A DNA stretch of 64,000 bases, taken from Hygrocybe punicea. Lineage: Eukaryota; Basidiomycota; Agaricomycetes; Agaricales; Hygrophoraceae. Within the stretch, counting starts at the first letter, position 1. Every line of letters begins with the position of its first letter. Position numbers and translations under genes: made by a program. The notes beneath the pieces were generated by a model, which was given only the letters and a program-made list of their open reading frames with translations, was not told where the DNA came from and made no database searches. The stretch spans positions 2,666,001-2,730,000 of the forward strand of contig OY744463.1 in assembly GCA_963556145.1 (NCBI GenBank). The letters are read 5' to 3'. Positions 10,761 to 22,200 of this stretch are shown here, one piece after another.

Positions 10761-12689
10761 ATGATCCAGTCCCAAGGTTCCCGAAGCATCTCTGCCCCTT
10801 ACGCTGTTGGTTGAATCTCTACTCTCCCAGTGTTCTCTGGGTGGCTAATGCCCCTGGTATCCACTGTTATCTAGACATTTCGGAACCTGCAACAACAACC
10901 CGCATCTGAACCCAACGATGCCCCACCCTCTGACAACGTGAGTGTCGGTTCTCCTTTCTCACTGGTTTCTAACACTGTGATTGATATCAAGGACTTTATA
11001 TTGTCCATCTTGCGTGCAAATCCTTCCTTGCGAGATACGAAGTCCTACCTTGCTTCGTTTGGGCCCCGTCCTCACATGAAACCTAGTTCAATGATCTCTT
11101 CGCTCCCCACCCTCCCACAGCCCACTACGGATGAAACCCCAGTACCAGTTGTTCAGCAGGGGAAACACAACACGCTCGTGGCTTCGATCCTTGAGCCCGT
11201 TCATAGGCACACTGCGCTCGTAAAGGTGCAGGGCCCATTCACAACTGTTCAACTAGACAGCATCGCTCGTGGTCTGGTATACCTTGAGAAGCTAGGATTA
11301 GTCAGTGTGCTCGTCGTCGAGAACGATCTGTTCGTTCGAGGAGACGAAGGTGAGCGAACAGCCATCGTCGAAGAGACAATGCGAGTCGTTACTGCGCTGG
11401 AGAAGCAAGGTGCCCGGGCTCGGCCTGTTCTTGGTGCGGTGGTCAGGCTCGGTCCCAAACCGGGTGAGGAAGAATCAATAGCGGAATGTGATTTCGTTCG
11501 TCCTGAAGCTCATACGATACCGAGCGACATGGTCGCGATTCGTTGTGCACTTCGCGCGGGCGAGATTCCCGTTATCCCACCGTTCGCGCTCGATTCGTTC
11601 TGTCGTTCAGTTCGCGTTGATGCTAATGATGTTATTGGGGCCCTCGCTCGGGGGATGACGGAAGCGGCCGCACTCGATGGCGTTGAGCGGCGAGACGAGG
11701 AGGGACATTCCAAATTCTCAGATGAGGTTGATCTCACCCCGTTACGGTTAATGATAATTAACCGGGAGGGCGGTGTCCCGTCTTACGCTCGCTCTGGATA
11801 TCCTCATCTGCTCATCAATCTCACGTCCGAATATAATCATATCCAAGACACTTTCCATGACTCCTGGCGGGAGTCCAACCCCACTGCAATCTCTAATCTC
11901 TCTCTGGCGCGCACATGTCTCGAGTACATGCCTCCGACCTCGTCGGCGATCATGGTCTCACATCGCTCACCAAGCTCACTGATTGGCAATTTAATCACCA
12001 ACAAACCAGCCGTGAGCTCCAGCCTTCCCCACGCTTTGCTGCAAGGCAACCGCAAACTTACCCACCACACACCAACACTCCTGAGGCGTGGGTTACCCAT
12101 TCGAGTTCTGCGTACAGTTGCAGAGCTTGACAAGGGAAAGATGAAGGCCCTCCTTGAGCAGTCCTTTGGGCGGCAAATGAACGAGGGACTCTTTTATCAG
12201 CGGTTGGACGGATCTCTTGATTTCGTGATTATCGCAGGAGACTACGTCGGAGCAGCCGTAGTGACCAACGAGATATGTCCTGGTTCCTCTTCTACCGTCT
12301 CTTATCTCGACAAGTTCGCTGTCTTGCCCAGCCATCAGGGTGACGGCACCGTCGACTTCCTTTGGGTCGCTTTACATGACGAATCGTACGGTCTTGGCCA
12401 TCCTTTCTCTGTCAATCCAAACGGGGGCAAGGGAGGTCGCGGTGAAGGGCGCGATCTTGTATGGCGGAGCAGATCGGACAATCCTGTCAACAAATGGTAC
12501 TTTGAGCGAAGCTCTGGTCACGTACGCATGGGGCCGTGGATTCTCTTCTGGTGCGACGCCGAGAAACGCCTCAAAATTGAAGAAGGCCGACGTGGTAGGA
12601 CTGGGTTGTCATATGTGGAGGAGTGGGAGGAGGGAAGGTTGTTAACCTGGGCAAAAGTGGTGACCAAAATTCCTTCTAGCTGGGTCTGA
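10761..12689 (+). CDS. ARG2: Mitochondrial N-acetylglutamate synthase (amino-acid acetyltransferase)
   Basis: Catalyses acetyl-CoA + glutamate to N-acetylglutamate, the first step of arginine biosynthesis, in mitochondria. A single long exon from about 10875 holds an amino-acid-kinase-like half (IKDFILSILRANPSLRDTKSYLASF through the Arg-rich middle) and the C-terminal vertebrate-type GNAT domain (YLDKFAVLPSHQGDG, LVWRSRSDNPVNKWYFERS, GPWILFWCDAE). This exon has no in-frame ATG after the stop at 10872. The best start is an upstream exon at 10761 encoding MIQSQGSRSISAPYA, a plausible targeting peptide, spliced at 10806-10874 in phase 0; the donor gttggt is weak, so the 5' end is uncertain. The total would be about 619 residues, usual for fungal NAGS. 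The catalytic half is intact. Confidence 0.85.
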
Positions 12690-12804
12690 ACGAATCTCGT
12701 CCGAAACCTTGAAATATAGAACAAATTGTGAAAATACATTGTAGATTTATTTAAATGTAACTAAGTGGTACAGTTGAAGTTCTTTATGTAAGTGAGGCGC
12801 TTTA

Positions 12805-14398
12805 CTACCCCCGGCGCCCTTTGCCTTTCGTTTTGGGCGGTGAGAGGGACGATGCAGTGGTCATTGATATATTGGTGTTTTCCTTGTGTTGTTTGGAGAG
12901 CAACGCGGGCACCAATTCACCGACTCTCTTCCAAGGCCCATATTGATGTTTCCCCCGCACTACAGTATCGAGCAAATTGTTGACACCGCTCACAACACGT
13001 TCTTTGAACTTCCCTACAGTCCACCGATCAATGTTCCTGATGAGGAAGTAGACTTGCAAAATATCGCCGGGTCGATCGAGTTGCCACTCGTGGAACAGGT
13101 CTTCAAGTTTATCTCCTGTTTTCCCCGGGTATGGAGCAGAGAAAACAGTCTGTAGGTCCTGATCAGGGCGCGGAGTCAAATAGGCTTGTGATGTATATCA
13201 ACTTACAGGAACCTTGCCCTTGTCACTTTTGCACCAGTCAACGTGAGCTCTAACTATTCCATTGGACCAGATAAGGCCAAATACAGGCGCCACAATGCGC
13301 AGCGAATTTAAATGGCGAACGGCAGATGCAGTCGCCATTCGGTTCTGCCGGTAAGCATCCTCCAGCATTTGATGAACAGGTTTTTTGTCCTCCCAGAAGC
13401 TGCTGACGAATTCAAAACAAGGCGCATCGGGAAGTTGTGCGCATGGAGTGCTCTGGAAACGGAAGGAAGATCCCTTGCTCGGACTCCCCATCATAGTAAC
13501 GGAAGCTTGGCCTTTTATGACCTTGAACGGTGACTTGGAGGAGTGGGCGAGCGAACGGATGGCAGTCGCCGGTATGAATATCGCACAGTCGGGAATGACA
13601 GTTGCCGTCTTCAAGACGCGGATTGCTTGGTTACTGAGGTTGGAGCGCAACGGTGGTTGTGGGAGCGATATTTTACAATGAACCCTATGAGAATGAGTTA
13701 GATTATGTGCTGATTAATATGCGAACGAAAGACCGATGTGAGCTCTCGTGAAGGGCAGGACTTCGGAAAACATTGTAGCTGCATTCATGTGTTCGATTAG
13801 CTCATATGGTAGACAGAAATTGAGCTTACACATTGGCGACAAAATCGGCTTCCGACCATTTTTCCATGGACGTTCGCATGCGCTGCAGGCGCCGCCAAGC
13901 AGAGAAAACGATGGTCATCTCAGCCAACAACTCTGCGGTACCAACCGAAACTACTGTGTCCGAGAATAAACTTGGGGAGTCTTCATGTGCATCATGTATG
14001 AAACGAAGAAACGCTGGAGTAGCAAAAAGAGATAAGGAGCGAAATTGTTTAGAGTTCTACAATGCGATGACGGTCAAATTCAGTAAGACAGAAGTAAAGG
14101 CGAAAACAGACCTTGTCAGCCCACGCTGCAGGAAGTCGGCTGTTTACGTCGAATACTTCCGTCACGTCTGCCTTGACCTCTTCTGGAAGGTCAGAATAAG
14201 AAACTTGCTCGCAACACTGATATGTTGACCAAGTCTCGAAATTCTGGATATTTCGAGCAATCCTGTATGGGCACAAAGGTAAACCAGATAGTATGGACAG
14301 TAACTCGGATCGACGAACTCAGAAGCGGACAGTGAGCGATAGGTGGTCCGCTTGCTTCTCGTAGCCACTTTCGCCGTCGAGCTTGACGAAGAGCTCAT
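12805..14398 (-). CDS. Conserved fungal protein of unknown function
   Basis: I do not recognise the family. The start at 14398 gives a Ser-rich N-terminus (MSSSSSSTAKVATRSKRTTYRSL). At least five exons follow: one with NFETWSTYQCCEQVSYSDLPEEVKADV, one with WRRLQRMRTSMEKWSEADFVAN (about 13840-13970), a 150-residue exon (13198-13650) with FEFVSSFWEDKKPVHQMLEDAYRQ and PVFGLIWSNGIVRAHVDWC, and a last exon (12805-13160) with FHEWQLDRPGDILQVYFLIRNIDRW. It ends in a basic tail (PPKTKGKGRRG). There is no membrane segment. The amphipathic helices and conserved Trp residues suggest a folded soluble protein. The first intron near 14300 was not resolved. It is tail-to-tail with the NAGS gene. Confidence 0.55.
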
Positions 14399-14577
14399 TC
14401 TAGCAGTCGTAATAGAGAAAATTGGGACAATGATGAAATGTCGTGAATATGTCGTGAAATGGTCGTTAAAGACGTGTGGCTCTCAACTGGGTGCCCGCCG
14501 TGGTGAGCAAAGAGAGGTGAAATATTGTTCACGGTCTTTGTAAGGAGATTTGATTCCGACCCTGCAGGCACAATAGA

Positions 14578-14585
14578 TCACGTGA
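14578..14585. promoter_or_regulatory. TCACGTGA palindrome
   Basis: A perfect palindrome inside GATCACGTGATC, about 180 bp upstream of the minus-strand unknown gene starting at 14398 and about 70 bp past the stop of the carnitine carrier gene. The position fits a promoter element of the former. It is part of a set of similar sites in the window. Confidence 0.45.
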
Positions 14586-14657
14586 TCCCTTTTACTTACA
14601 AGTTTTACTTCCGTTTATTGCGCCGCACTTCTATTCAACCATGTCTAGTTTTCGGTA

Positions 14658-16088
14658 CTAGAATAATTTATCCATAAGCTTCCTGGATACCTCCACACCA
14701 AGCTGTTGCATGACGTCACAAAAAAAATGAGCTTGAGCAAAAAACAAAGAAACAAAGCACGCACAAAGGTCGCGGCATTTGCGGGGAATGCCTACGGAAT
14801 GAGCATATCCATTCATCGTTATGGTACAGCTGTGAGACTTACTCGACCCATTGCAGGCCCAAAGCCCTTCCAAAGCGCCGTAACCCCATCCTGAGCGATG
14901 GTTTTCCGTACACAGTCCATGAAGCCAGAATACGTCCCAGTGGGTGCGGACTGCAGTCTAGATTTCACAACCTGCTCATAGAGGTCCCTGAGGTACGTTC
15001 TGTTCTCTTAAGTCACAAGCCACACTCACATCTGGTGGAATCGCCAAAGCCCACATGGCGACACCAGCAGTACCTCCTGCAAATATCACGGCACCGAGAT
15101 TCAGGTCCGCAGGTGATGAACCTGCAGGGGTCAGGGCCTTCTTCGTTACTTCGTATGCTGCAAAGTAACTGACGAGTGGACATGTCATCGAAAATAGAGG
15201 AGTGGATAATGAAGGCAACGAACGCAGCAGATCCTGGCCCGTCGCGAGCCAAGGTAGCTGCCGTTCCACGGAATATACTCCGGATGCCGCCCTCCTTGTA
15301 AAGGTGCTTAATTACGTCAAAAACACCCTTATATTTTTGCTCTGAGCCTCCTTGTCCTTGCACCTATAAACACAAGTGAGATTCGGGTGAAAAGTGTGGG
15401 CGAGACACCCACTTGTAAGAGGACTTTCGCTCTCTCAACCGGCGCTGTGATGAGCGTTGTTGGAACCGCCGATAGGAAACCAGCAACGGCTAGCTCGGGT
15501 ACAGACAAGTTGTTGTTTGTGCGGTTCGGAGTCACCGCAAATACGAGCTTCTTGGATAAGTCATACGCCTAGGTGACGCATAGGCAAAGTTCAAAAAACA
15601 ATTCATCAATATCAAAGCCCAAACCACTCGACCCACCCAGAAGGACACAGCAAAAATAGGCGTCACACCCAAGAGTGGCGGAACCATACCACGATAAAGT
15701 CTGCATCGACCGATCCTATCGATAAGACTCCTCGAGAAGCAGAAGATCGTACCCAATCGCGCCATCCCGGGCCACCGTTTGCTTCACCACATCGATGGCG
15801 CCCTTGTACGTCCCAGGAGGAGCGGTTTGTAGTCGGGTCTTCGTCAAATCAAATGGATGGCCTAACGAATGTTCAAGAAATGAACGAGTTTCAACTTGAA
15901 CGATCTCGACGTTGGCTTACCAACGATCACAGCAGACATACCGCCAAATCCACCAGAAATGAATGATTTGGCGGATTCCACCGCGGAGCCTTTAGGAGCT
16001 GCCCCCACTTTTGGCGCGTCTGAATCGCTATCCTGCTAGCTGTCCTTGCCTCAAGGTCGTTGAGAGAGGTTGGCATACGCACCGTCAT
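14658..16088 (-). CDS. Mitochondrial carnitine/acylcarnitine carrier (SLC25A20/CRC1-like)
   Basis: Inner-membrane exchanger moving acylcarnitine into mitochondria for beta-oxidation. Three carrier repeats are visible. Repeat 1 has GHPFDLTKTRLQTAPPGTYKGAIDV, repeat 2 has APVERAKVLLQ, and repeat 3 has PPDVVKSRLQSAPTGTYSGFMDC. All carry the P-x-[DE]-x-x-[KR] signature, and the last ends in AFPANAATFLGVEVSRKLMDKLF. The first coding exon is only 6 nt (ATG ACG, 16083-16088), followed by a consensus gtgcgt donor and a 52-nt intron into GAT AGC GAT TCA. At least seven introns are present, some splitting repeat signatures. The CRC1-type assignment comes from the repeat-2 and repeat-3 sequence; another acyl-type carrier of the same subfamily cannot be excluded. 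Confidence 0.8.
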
Positions 16089-16272
16089 GATGCTGGTTGG
16101 TTACAAACCCGGTACCGGGTGCCAGCACAGCGAGAAAAAAACAGTCGTGTGATCGCTACTGCCAGTGGCTCGTGATCGCGCACATTTTTCATATGTTTTC
16201 TCGTCTGCGTGCCTGATCCGTACAACCTACATGTCTGATTTGATAGATTTCTTATGATTACACAAACAAGGG

Positions 16273-19071
16273 CTAGTCATCCTCGCCAAATCCACCCATA
16301 GGTTCATATGTAGCCTCCGTCATATCTCTCATCCAGAAAGCGCGGACGCCATAGAAAAACAGACAGATAAGGATAATCCCGCCTGCGCCCACGCCTGCAG
16401 GAACTCCGTACTCAACCCACCATGGTGGGTGATATGGCACCAACAAACGGTCGATCGTGATGACACCTCCAGTCCCACCGCCTGTAGTAGAGCGGCCCCA
16501 AGACTGCACATGAGCCCAGTCAGCGCGTCCGTCTGTACCGCGAGCTCCTTTAATACCAACGACATATTCATCTAAATTCTTGCCCTCCACCCGGAAAACG
16601 ATATCACCATAAGCCGATGAATTTGAGAGCAAGGTTGAGTAAGTGGCTGAGTCATCGAGGGGTAATGGTTGGTTGTTATTCAGAACATCGAGGGCCCCCA
16701 CAACCCTGGAACCAGACCTTGAAGGAGCTGGAATGAGATGCTGACTGACGATTTGATGAATTGCGATCGTGTCAGCGTATAATTCTGTCAAATTGAATTC
16801 TTTGAAGGCATCGTCGATTGGGCAAAGGAGGGTCCAACCGGCACCACTTAAACCTTCATCTGCCCACGAAGATCCTGCCGGAGGAGCGGTACCGTTTAGA
16901 ATCCAATCAAGGCCTGCCTTGTTCACCATACTGATCATTGTTGTCCCTTGCGCAGCTTTCATAAGATTGCCAACAGTCAATGAGACTGAGCGTGGAATGA
17001 CGATGTCCGAAAGCTCATGAACGACTCCGGTTTGAGTGAGCAAGTTACGAGGATAGAGTTGGGACTTCATGTCAGCCCAACCCCCGCTTGCGCTAACGAG
17101 AACCGTCCCGTTTGAAGGTCGGTCGAACTGGAGGTCGGATCCTTCTAAGGTTGCGAAAGTGCGCTGGGATCCATTCTGCAAGGACTCAGCGTATTGGACA
17201 CCATCGATGACATGGTGCAAAATGACTTTCTCCAGATCCGGTTTGGAAGAAGCTGCAAGCAAATGCGCGCTGACCAGCATACCCAGACGCTTGAACGCGG
17301 AATTATGAGGGATAAGAAGTGATGTACACGGTGTGTTCTTGAGAATGTTGGCCAATGATGTAGAGAAAACGGCTGCAAGGAATGAGGAAAGCTCGAGGGA
17401 GGGTAGCGCGGTCTGTAATGGATCGGCTGGTGGAACGAGAGGGCGAGACAAGAAGTAAACCAGCGTATTGTTGATCTCGACTAAGAAGATGGATGTTGTT
17501 TGAGAGTGAGGACATGGAGAAAACTCCCGAACCACGCACTTTGATCACGGATGACACCTGCACCGCCAAATCGGATAGATCTTGTTTTCTTGTCGGCGTC
17601 GCTGACTTCGATATTGAGTACTTGTTTTCCGCCATCGAGGCCAATCTCTTCCAGCGCGGTCTCCAAAAGCATACCATCTCGTAACTTCTTTGGAGACCAC
17701 CTGCCAGGGATGAAATGATACTGAAGTAGTTTCTTCAGTTCTTCAGTTCCTTTCTCAGGCAGCTCCCCGTCACCGAAAATGGACAAAACATCATCCTGTG
17801 GGGCGAGGATCGTAAATTTTGCCTCGGTGTCATTGATGTAGTTGGTCAGATCAACCGAGTGCAAGAGAGCAACAAAGGAAGTGCAATTAAAGGCAAGAAG
17901 GTACTTCTCCGGAGTCAATTGGAGGGCGCCGGCAGGTATAAGCAAAGAAGAAACAAGATGTAACACTCCATTGGATGCGTAAATGTCGGGCTGGATGAGT
18001 TCTGCAGATGAAACAGTAGTTTTCTCTTCGGAAACCACGATTTCCAGGTTAGTCCCGTCCATCGTGGTTACTATATTTGAGAATCCGATTTGTGAAGAAG
18101 ACAGATAAAAAATGCACGACACTGACGATTAGTGGCTGGGCCAAAAGAATCGGACCATTTGACGCTCTCCTCTACCACGGCGTGCATATTTAGTATGCGT
18201 CTAAGGTCATCGGTTGCAAATTCGCTCTCGAGATACACCTTTTCGAGAGGATCTACAGCAGTCCATGCATCATCGACTGGTAAAAACAGAGTCAACTCAG
18301 TTGTGGTATTCAACAGCTTCGTGATCTCAGAGGTCAGAATTTTGCTGAAGTAAGAGACAGACGATTGCTCAGAGACCACTGTAGCTGTACCAGCCGTTAA
18401 CAATTGTTCAGACAACTATGAGGGTGAGAGCACCGACCGAGATCAAGTGGAACCTTCAAGACATCCGAGATTCCGAGCAACACACCATTTCCGGCGTCTA
18501 CCCATTCCTTTATTACCTCTGCGCCTCCCTTTCCATAAGCGTCGACGCCCACACAAACGCCACCATCCTGGGAGAAGAGTCGGAGACGCTGTGGCTCACC
18601 GCCAAGGTTGCCGCCTGGTTCTGGCATCCAAGGCGGCGGTTCGGTAGACGGTGGCTGAGTAGGAAATCGGGGGAAGAGAAGTGTTTTGAGAACTTGAAGT
18701 TGGGGCTCCGGGGAAGGTTCGGAAAGTGAGTAGTTTAAAAGATGGTATAGCAACTCTTGGCGCAGTTTCTCGTGCACGTTGTCATTGACGACCAAGCGAT
18801 TGTCGTGAAGAACCGTGCGCCAGAGAAGATTGGCGGAGGAGTGTCGTTCGATGGCGTCATTTGTAGGAGCAAAGAAGGTGCTACCGTTCAATCTGTTTAA
18901 TGTCGGTATTAGCCTTGCGCGCTGTAGCAAGCGAAGGAGCGAGGAATAGTCTGGGTCTGCCGAAAGAGCGTCTACCAAGGTGGTTGATGAAATTGTTGGT
19001 TGAGAACGCCACGGAACTTGTGATGATGACACGAAAGGAGCGGCGAGGACAAGAAAGCGCCAGAGACGCAT
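16273..19071 (-). CDS. Membrane-anchored protein with four fasciclin (FAS1) domains
   Basis: Secreted or cell-surface adhesion-type protein. An N-terminal signal peptide (MRLWRFLVLAAPFVSSSQ) is followed by four FAS1 units with the usual H1/H2 motifs: NGSTFFAPTNDAIER; LTLFLPVDDAWTAV; FTILAPQDDVLSIFG; and TSLLIPHNSAFKRLG with VILHHVIDGVQY, then WTLLCPIDDAFKEF with a second half in the same exon. One C-terminal membrane helix (GVGAGGIILICLFFYGVRAFW) precedes an acidic tail (GGFGEDD). Four or more exons; the last (16273 to about 17480) is long. Several N-x-S/T sites fit glycosylation. Fungal FAS1 proteins have roles in adhesion and, in some species, vacuolar or autophagy functions, so the site of action is not settled. 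Confidence 0.8.
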
Positions 19072-19278
19072 ATTTCAACGATAACGCACTGACAGAAATT
19101 CAGACAGAGAGAGCAGGCCACTGTGTAGCCACCGGTGTGTGGCCGCAGCGTGTTTTCTAAAAAGGGCTGCATGACGTCTGTGCAGGGACCAAACACATAC
19201 AAATAACTGCAGTGGCGCACAGGCTCAGTCGGCGAGTCCGTGAAGAGCTTCGCGACTATAAAAAGTGCCAGTGCTGCG

Positions 19279-22200
19279 ATGGACCCCTCATCGCCGACCT
19301 CATCTCCTCACTCCATGTTCAACCTTCTGCAGGCACATACAGGCAGTCCGTCCGCGAGACTTCACCACCTGCGTCTTGCACACCAAACACTGCTGGTGCG
19401 CACCATGCCTGTCACGGCCTCTGTTTACTGACACCGTCTCCCTTTCAGTTGTACCCATCGGCTGATGCTATTGTAATCCTGAATGCGCGATCGCTCTCAT
19501 TAGTTCGCGTCCTCGCGTTCTGGGAAGCTTTTCCCGGTACGTTCTACACCAAGGACGTTGTCAGTGCTGTCTCGGTGGATTCCACAATGAAAATAGTACG
19601 CAACGCGAGTTCACTAAACAATGCACTCTTCACACCATACATATCGAATAGATAGTCGCGTCGATGAGCTCGCGTATAGCAGCTTGGTCTCTCTCTGGTG
19701 TTCAGAACGATACATGGCGCATTCATTCCTCCCTCCTCCTTTCCGAAGACCACATCATCACAACTTTGGATATCAAATATGGTAAATATCCCGTGCTCTC
19801 CTCAAGTAACCCTCTCATTTGTGTCAGGATTGCTTGCTGTTGGATCTCAAAGTGGTTTGTCGGTGTACACTTTGATTTTAGATAATGACCTCCCAACATG
19901 GTCTCAGAAATGGCTAGTCAAGTATACATCATAATCTCTTACATTTTCTTCTCGGATGGCTCATCGACCCACCAGTGTCACAACACCCTCCCTCATCCGC
20001 TTTTCACCCTCTCTCATGTACATTGCCACAACATCGCAGGTCCGTGTAGAACCAGCGAACGCATCTATCTATTGAATTTGCCATTGCAGCACAACCACGC
20101 TGTTAGACTGTATTCTACCACCTCAGGTCGTCAAACACAGGCTATTCATCACCCTCGTCCTGTGATCAATATTACATGGCGGCAATCTCAGGCTTCGAGT
20201 CGGTTCGTTGACGCTTGTGTACTCAATCCGTAATTCGAGTTCATCTTCTCATAGCGACGATCTGATTCTCTACACCATAACATCGGATTCAACTCTACGT
20301 ATATTTTTTCCTGTCCTTGATTCTCCGAGACATCTCCAGCTCCACGCATCCTTGGACCTGTTCTCCTCAGGCCCGTTTTCAATCGCGTCCGAATCCTCCC
20401 ATCAATCAAGTGTGTTTTGGCTCGACCGGGATATACTCGATGGTGTATTAGCAAGTACCTTGAAACACGTTCAACAGGAGGACGCACGAAGCAAGAGAGT
20501 ACAAGAGATTAAAGACGAAGGATGGGATCTCTTCTTTCGCGTGGTTGGAGACGGCTCCATAGTTGTCTCAGTAGTGGCTGTAAGTGTCGCGCATTGCATT
20601 GGCAGAACTGATAAACCTGTCTTCGCCTTAGAACATAGACAGTCGACCACCTACTCTTCTCAGACAGTTCATGCTCCAGCAATCACTTCCTTCAGTTTTT
20701 CAATGCCCGCCATCTCACCTCTACATACTCCCTACCCCAGACCAAACATCAATAACGCTGGTGACTTCACCCCCGCTTGCCGCATTCGACTTGACACCGC
20801 TAGCATTTTTTGACAGCCAGTCAGACGGATTGCGCATTCGTGCACAATGGATTCAGCGCGTTCCCGAGGAAGAAGCCAAGATTATCAGACTTGTCAGAAC
20901 TCCAGAGGGCAAAGGCGTAGGCGTTATTCGTTCTAACGGCGGAGAAGCTTGGAGGGTGGTTGAAAAAGGATCCAGCTTGGTTCGTGCGGGAACTTGGCCC
21001 GTCGCGGACCACGTTGTCGTCCTCGATGGCGGTATGCAATCTTTTATTGGGCCAGGATGTTGCTAACGGAATGACCTGACAGGAAAGATGTTTGCAACGT
21101 ACTCAATCTCCGACAGCATCTTGACCCTCCATGCAACACCTCCGGCGACCCTTCGTTTACCCCCTGTCGCATCCCTCTTCTCCCTCCCTTCTAATGGTAG
21201 CTACGAATCTATTCTCGGAATCACCACACAGTTTTCTGTTGTTCATGTCCTCGTCAGCCACCAACTCACATTGACATTGTACTCGCACACCGCCTTGCCT
21301 CTCCCTTCACCACCAAAGATGATCATTCCTGTGGATCCAATGGGATGGGGTGGTAGCAACTATTGGTGTGAGCAGGCTGTCTTGCTCAGTGTTTCGGAAC
21401 GGGGTGAACTGGCTTTTTGGGCTACCGAAGTCGGTTCGAAACCCGGTTGGAGATGTACGGGGAAAGTGAACACGGGGAGAACTGGCCTGAGGATGGCTAC
21501 TTGTAGTTCAGCAAAGAAATCGGCGTTAGGTTGGACGTTTCTCCCTATGGTTACGGCAGCATCCATCTGATAGGCTTTACAGTTGTCCCGGGATCGGATG
21601 GTGAAGAATTGACCATCTGGGACTCGAAAGAATCAGAGTTCGCTTCTGGATTGGAGTTTCGCAACGTGTCCAGGTTGGTGAACAGTCTCGAAATCCTTGT
21701 AATCTCGTCATCCTGATTTCACCAGTTCATCTGAGCCCATTAACGACCTTGATTGGAGCTCGACGCCCGATAGCCAGTCGATCTTGGCTGTTGGATTTTC
21801 GCATCACGTCGAACTTTTGGCTCAACACCGAATGACGTATTTTGACGAAGGTCCTGGATGGTCAATATGCTGGACCGTCAATATCGGAAAGTGTGTTGCC
21901 GAGAGCCATGTTCAAAGCATCGACTAACCCCTAGAGTTCAGCATTGTACCGTATCACATCAGCGACTCTATTTGGTTGGCGAATGGCTCTCTGCTTCTCG
22001 CGGCAGGGCACCAGATGTATTTATTCGGCCAACCCAGTGCTGCCCTCGGTGATGAGGTTCCTTCAAACACCCTTTTCGAATATGTCGCCCAACAAAACGG
22101 CCCATTAGTGGATTACCATCCTCAGATGTTACTTCAATGTCTCCTGTGGGGTGCATTTATTTTTCGTAGTTGCTTCTGAGCACCTCTAACATGAACATGC

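Noticed and set aside
10550..10789. 79-codon minus-strand frame beside NAGS
   Set aside because: No motif, no splice-linked continuation, and it overlaps the likely NAGS 5' exon.
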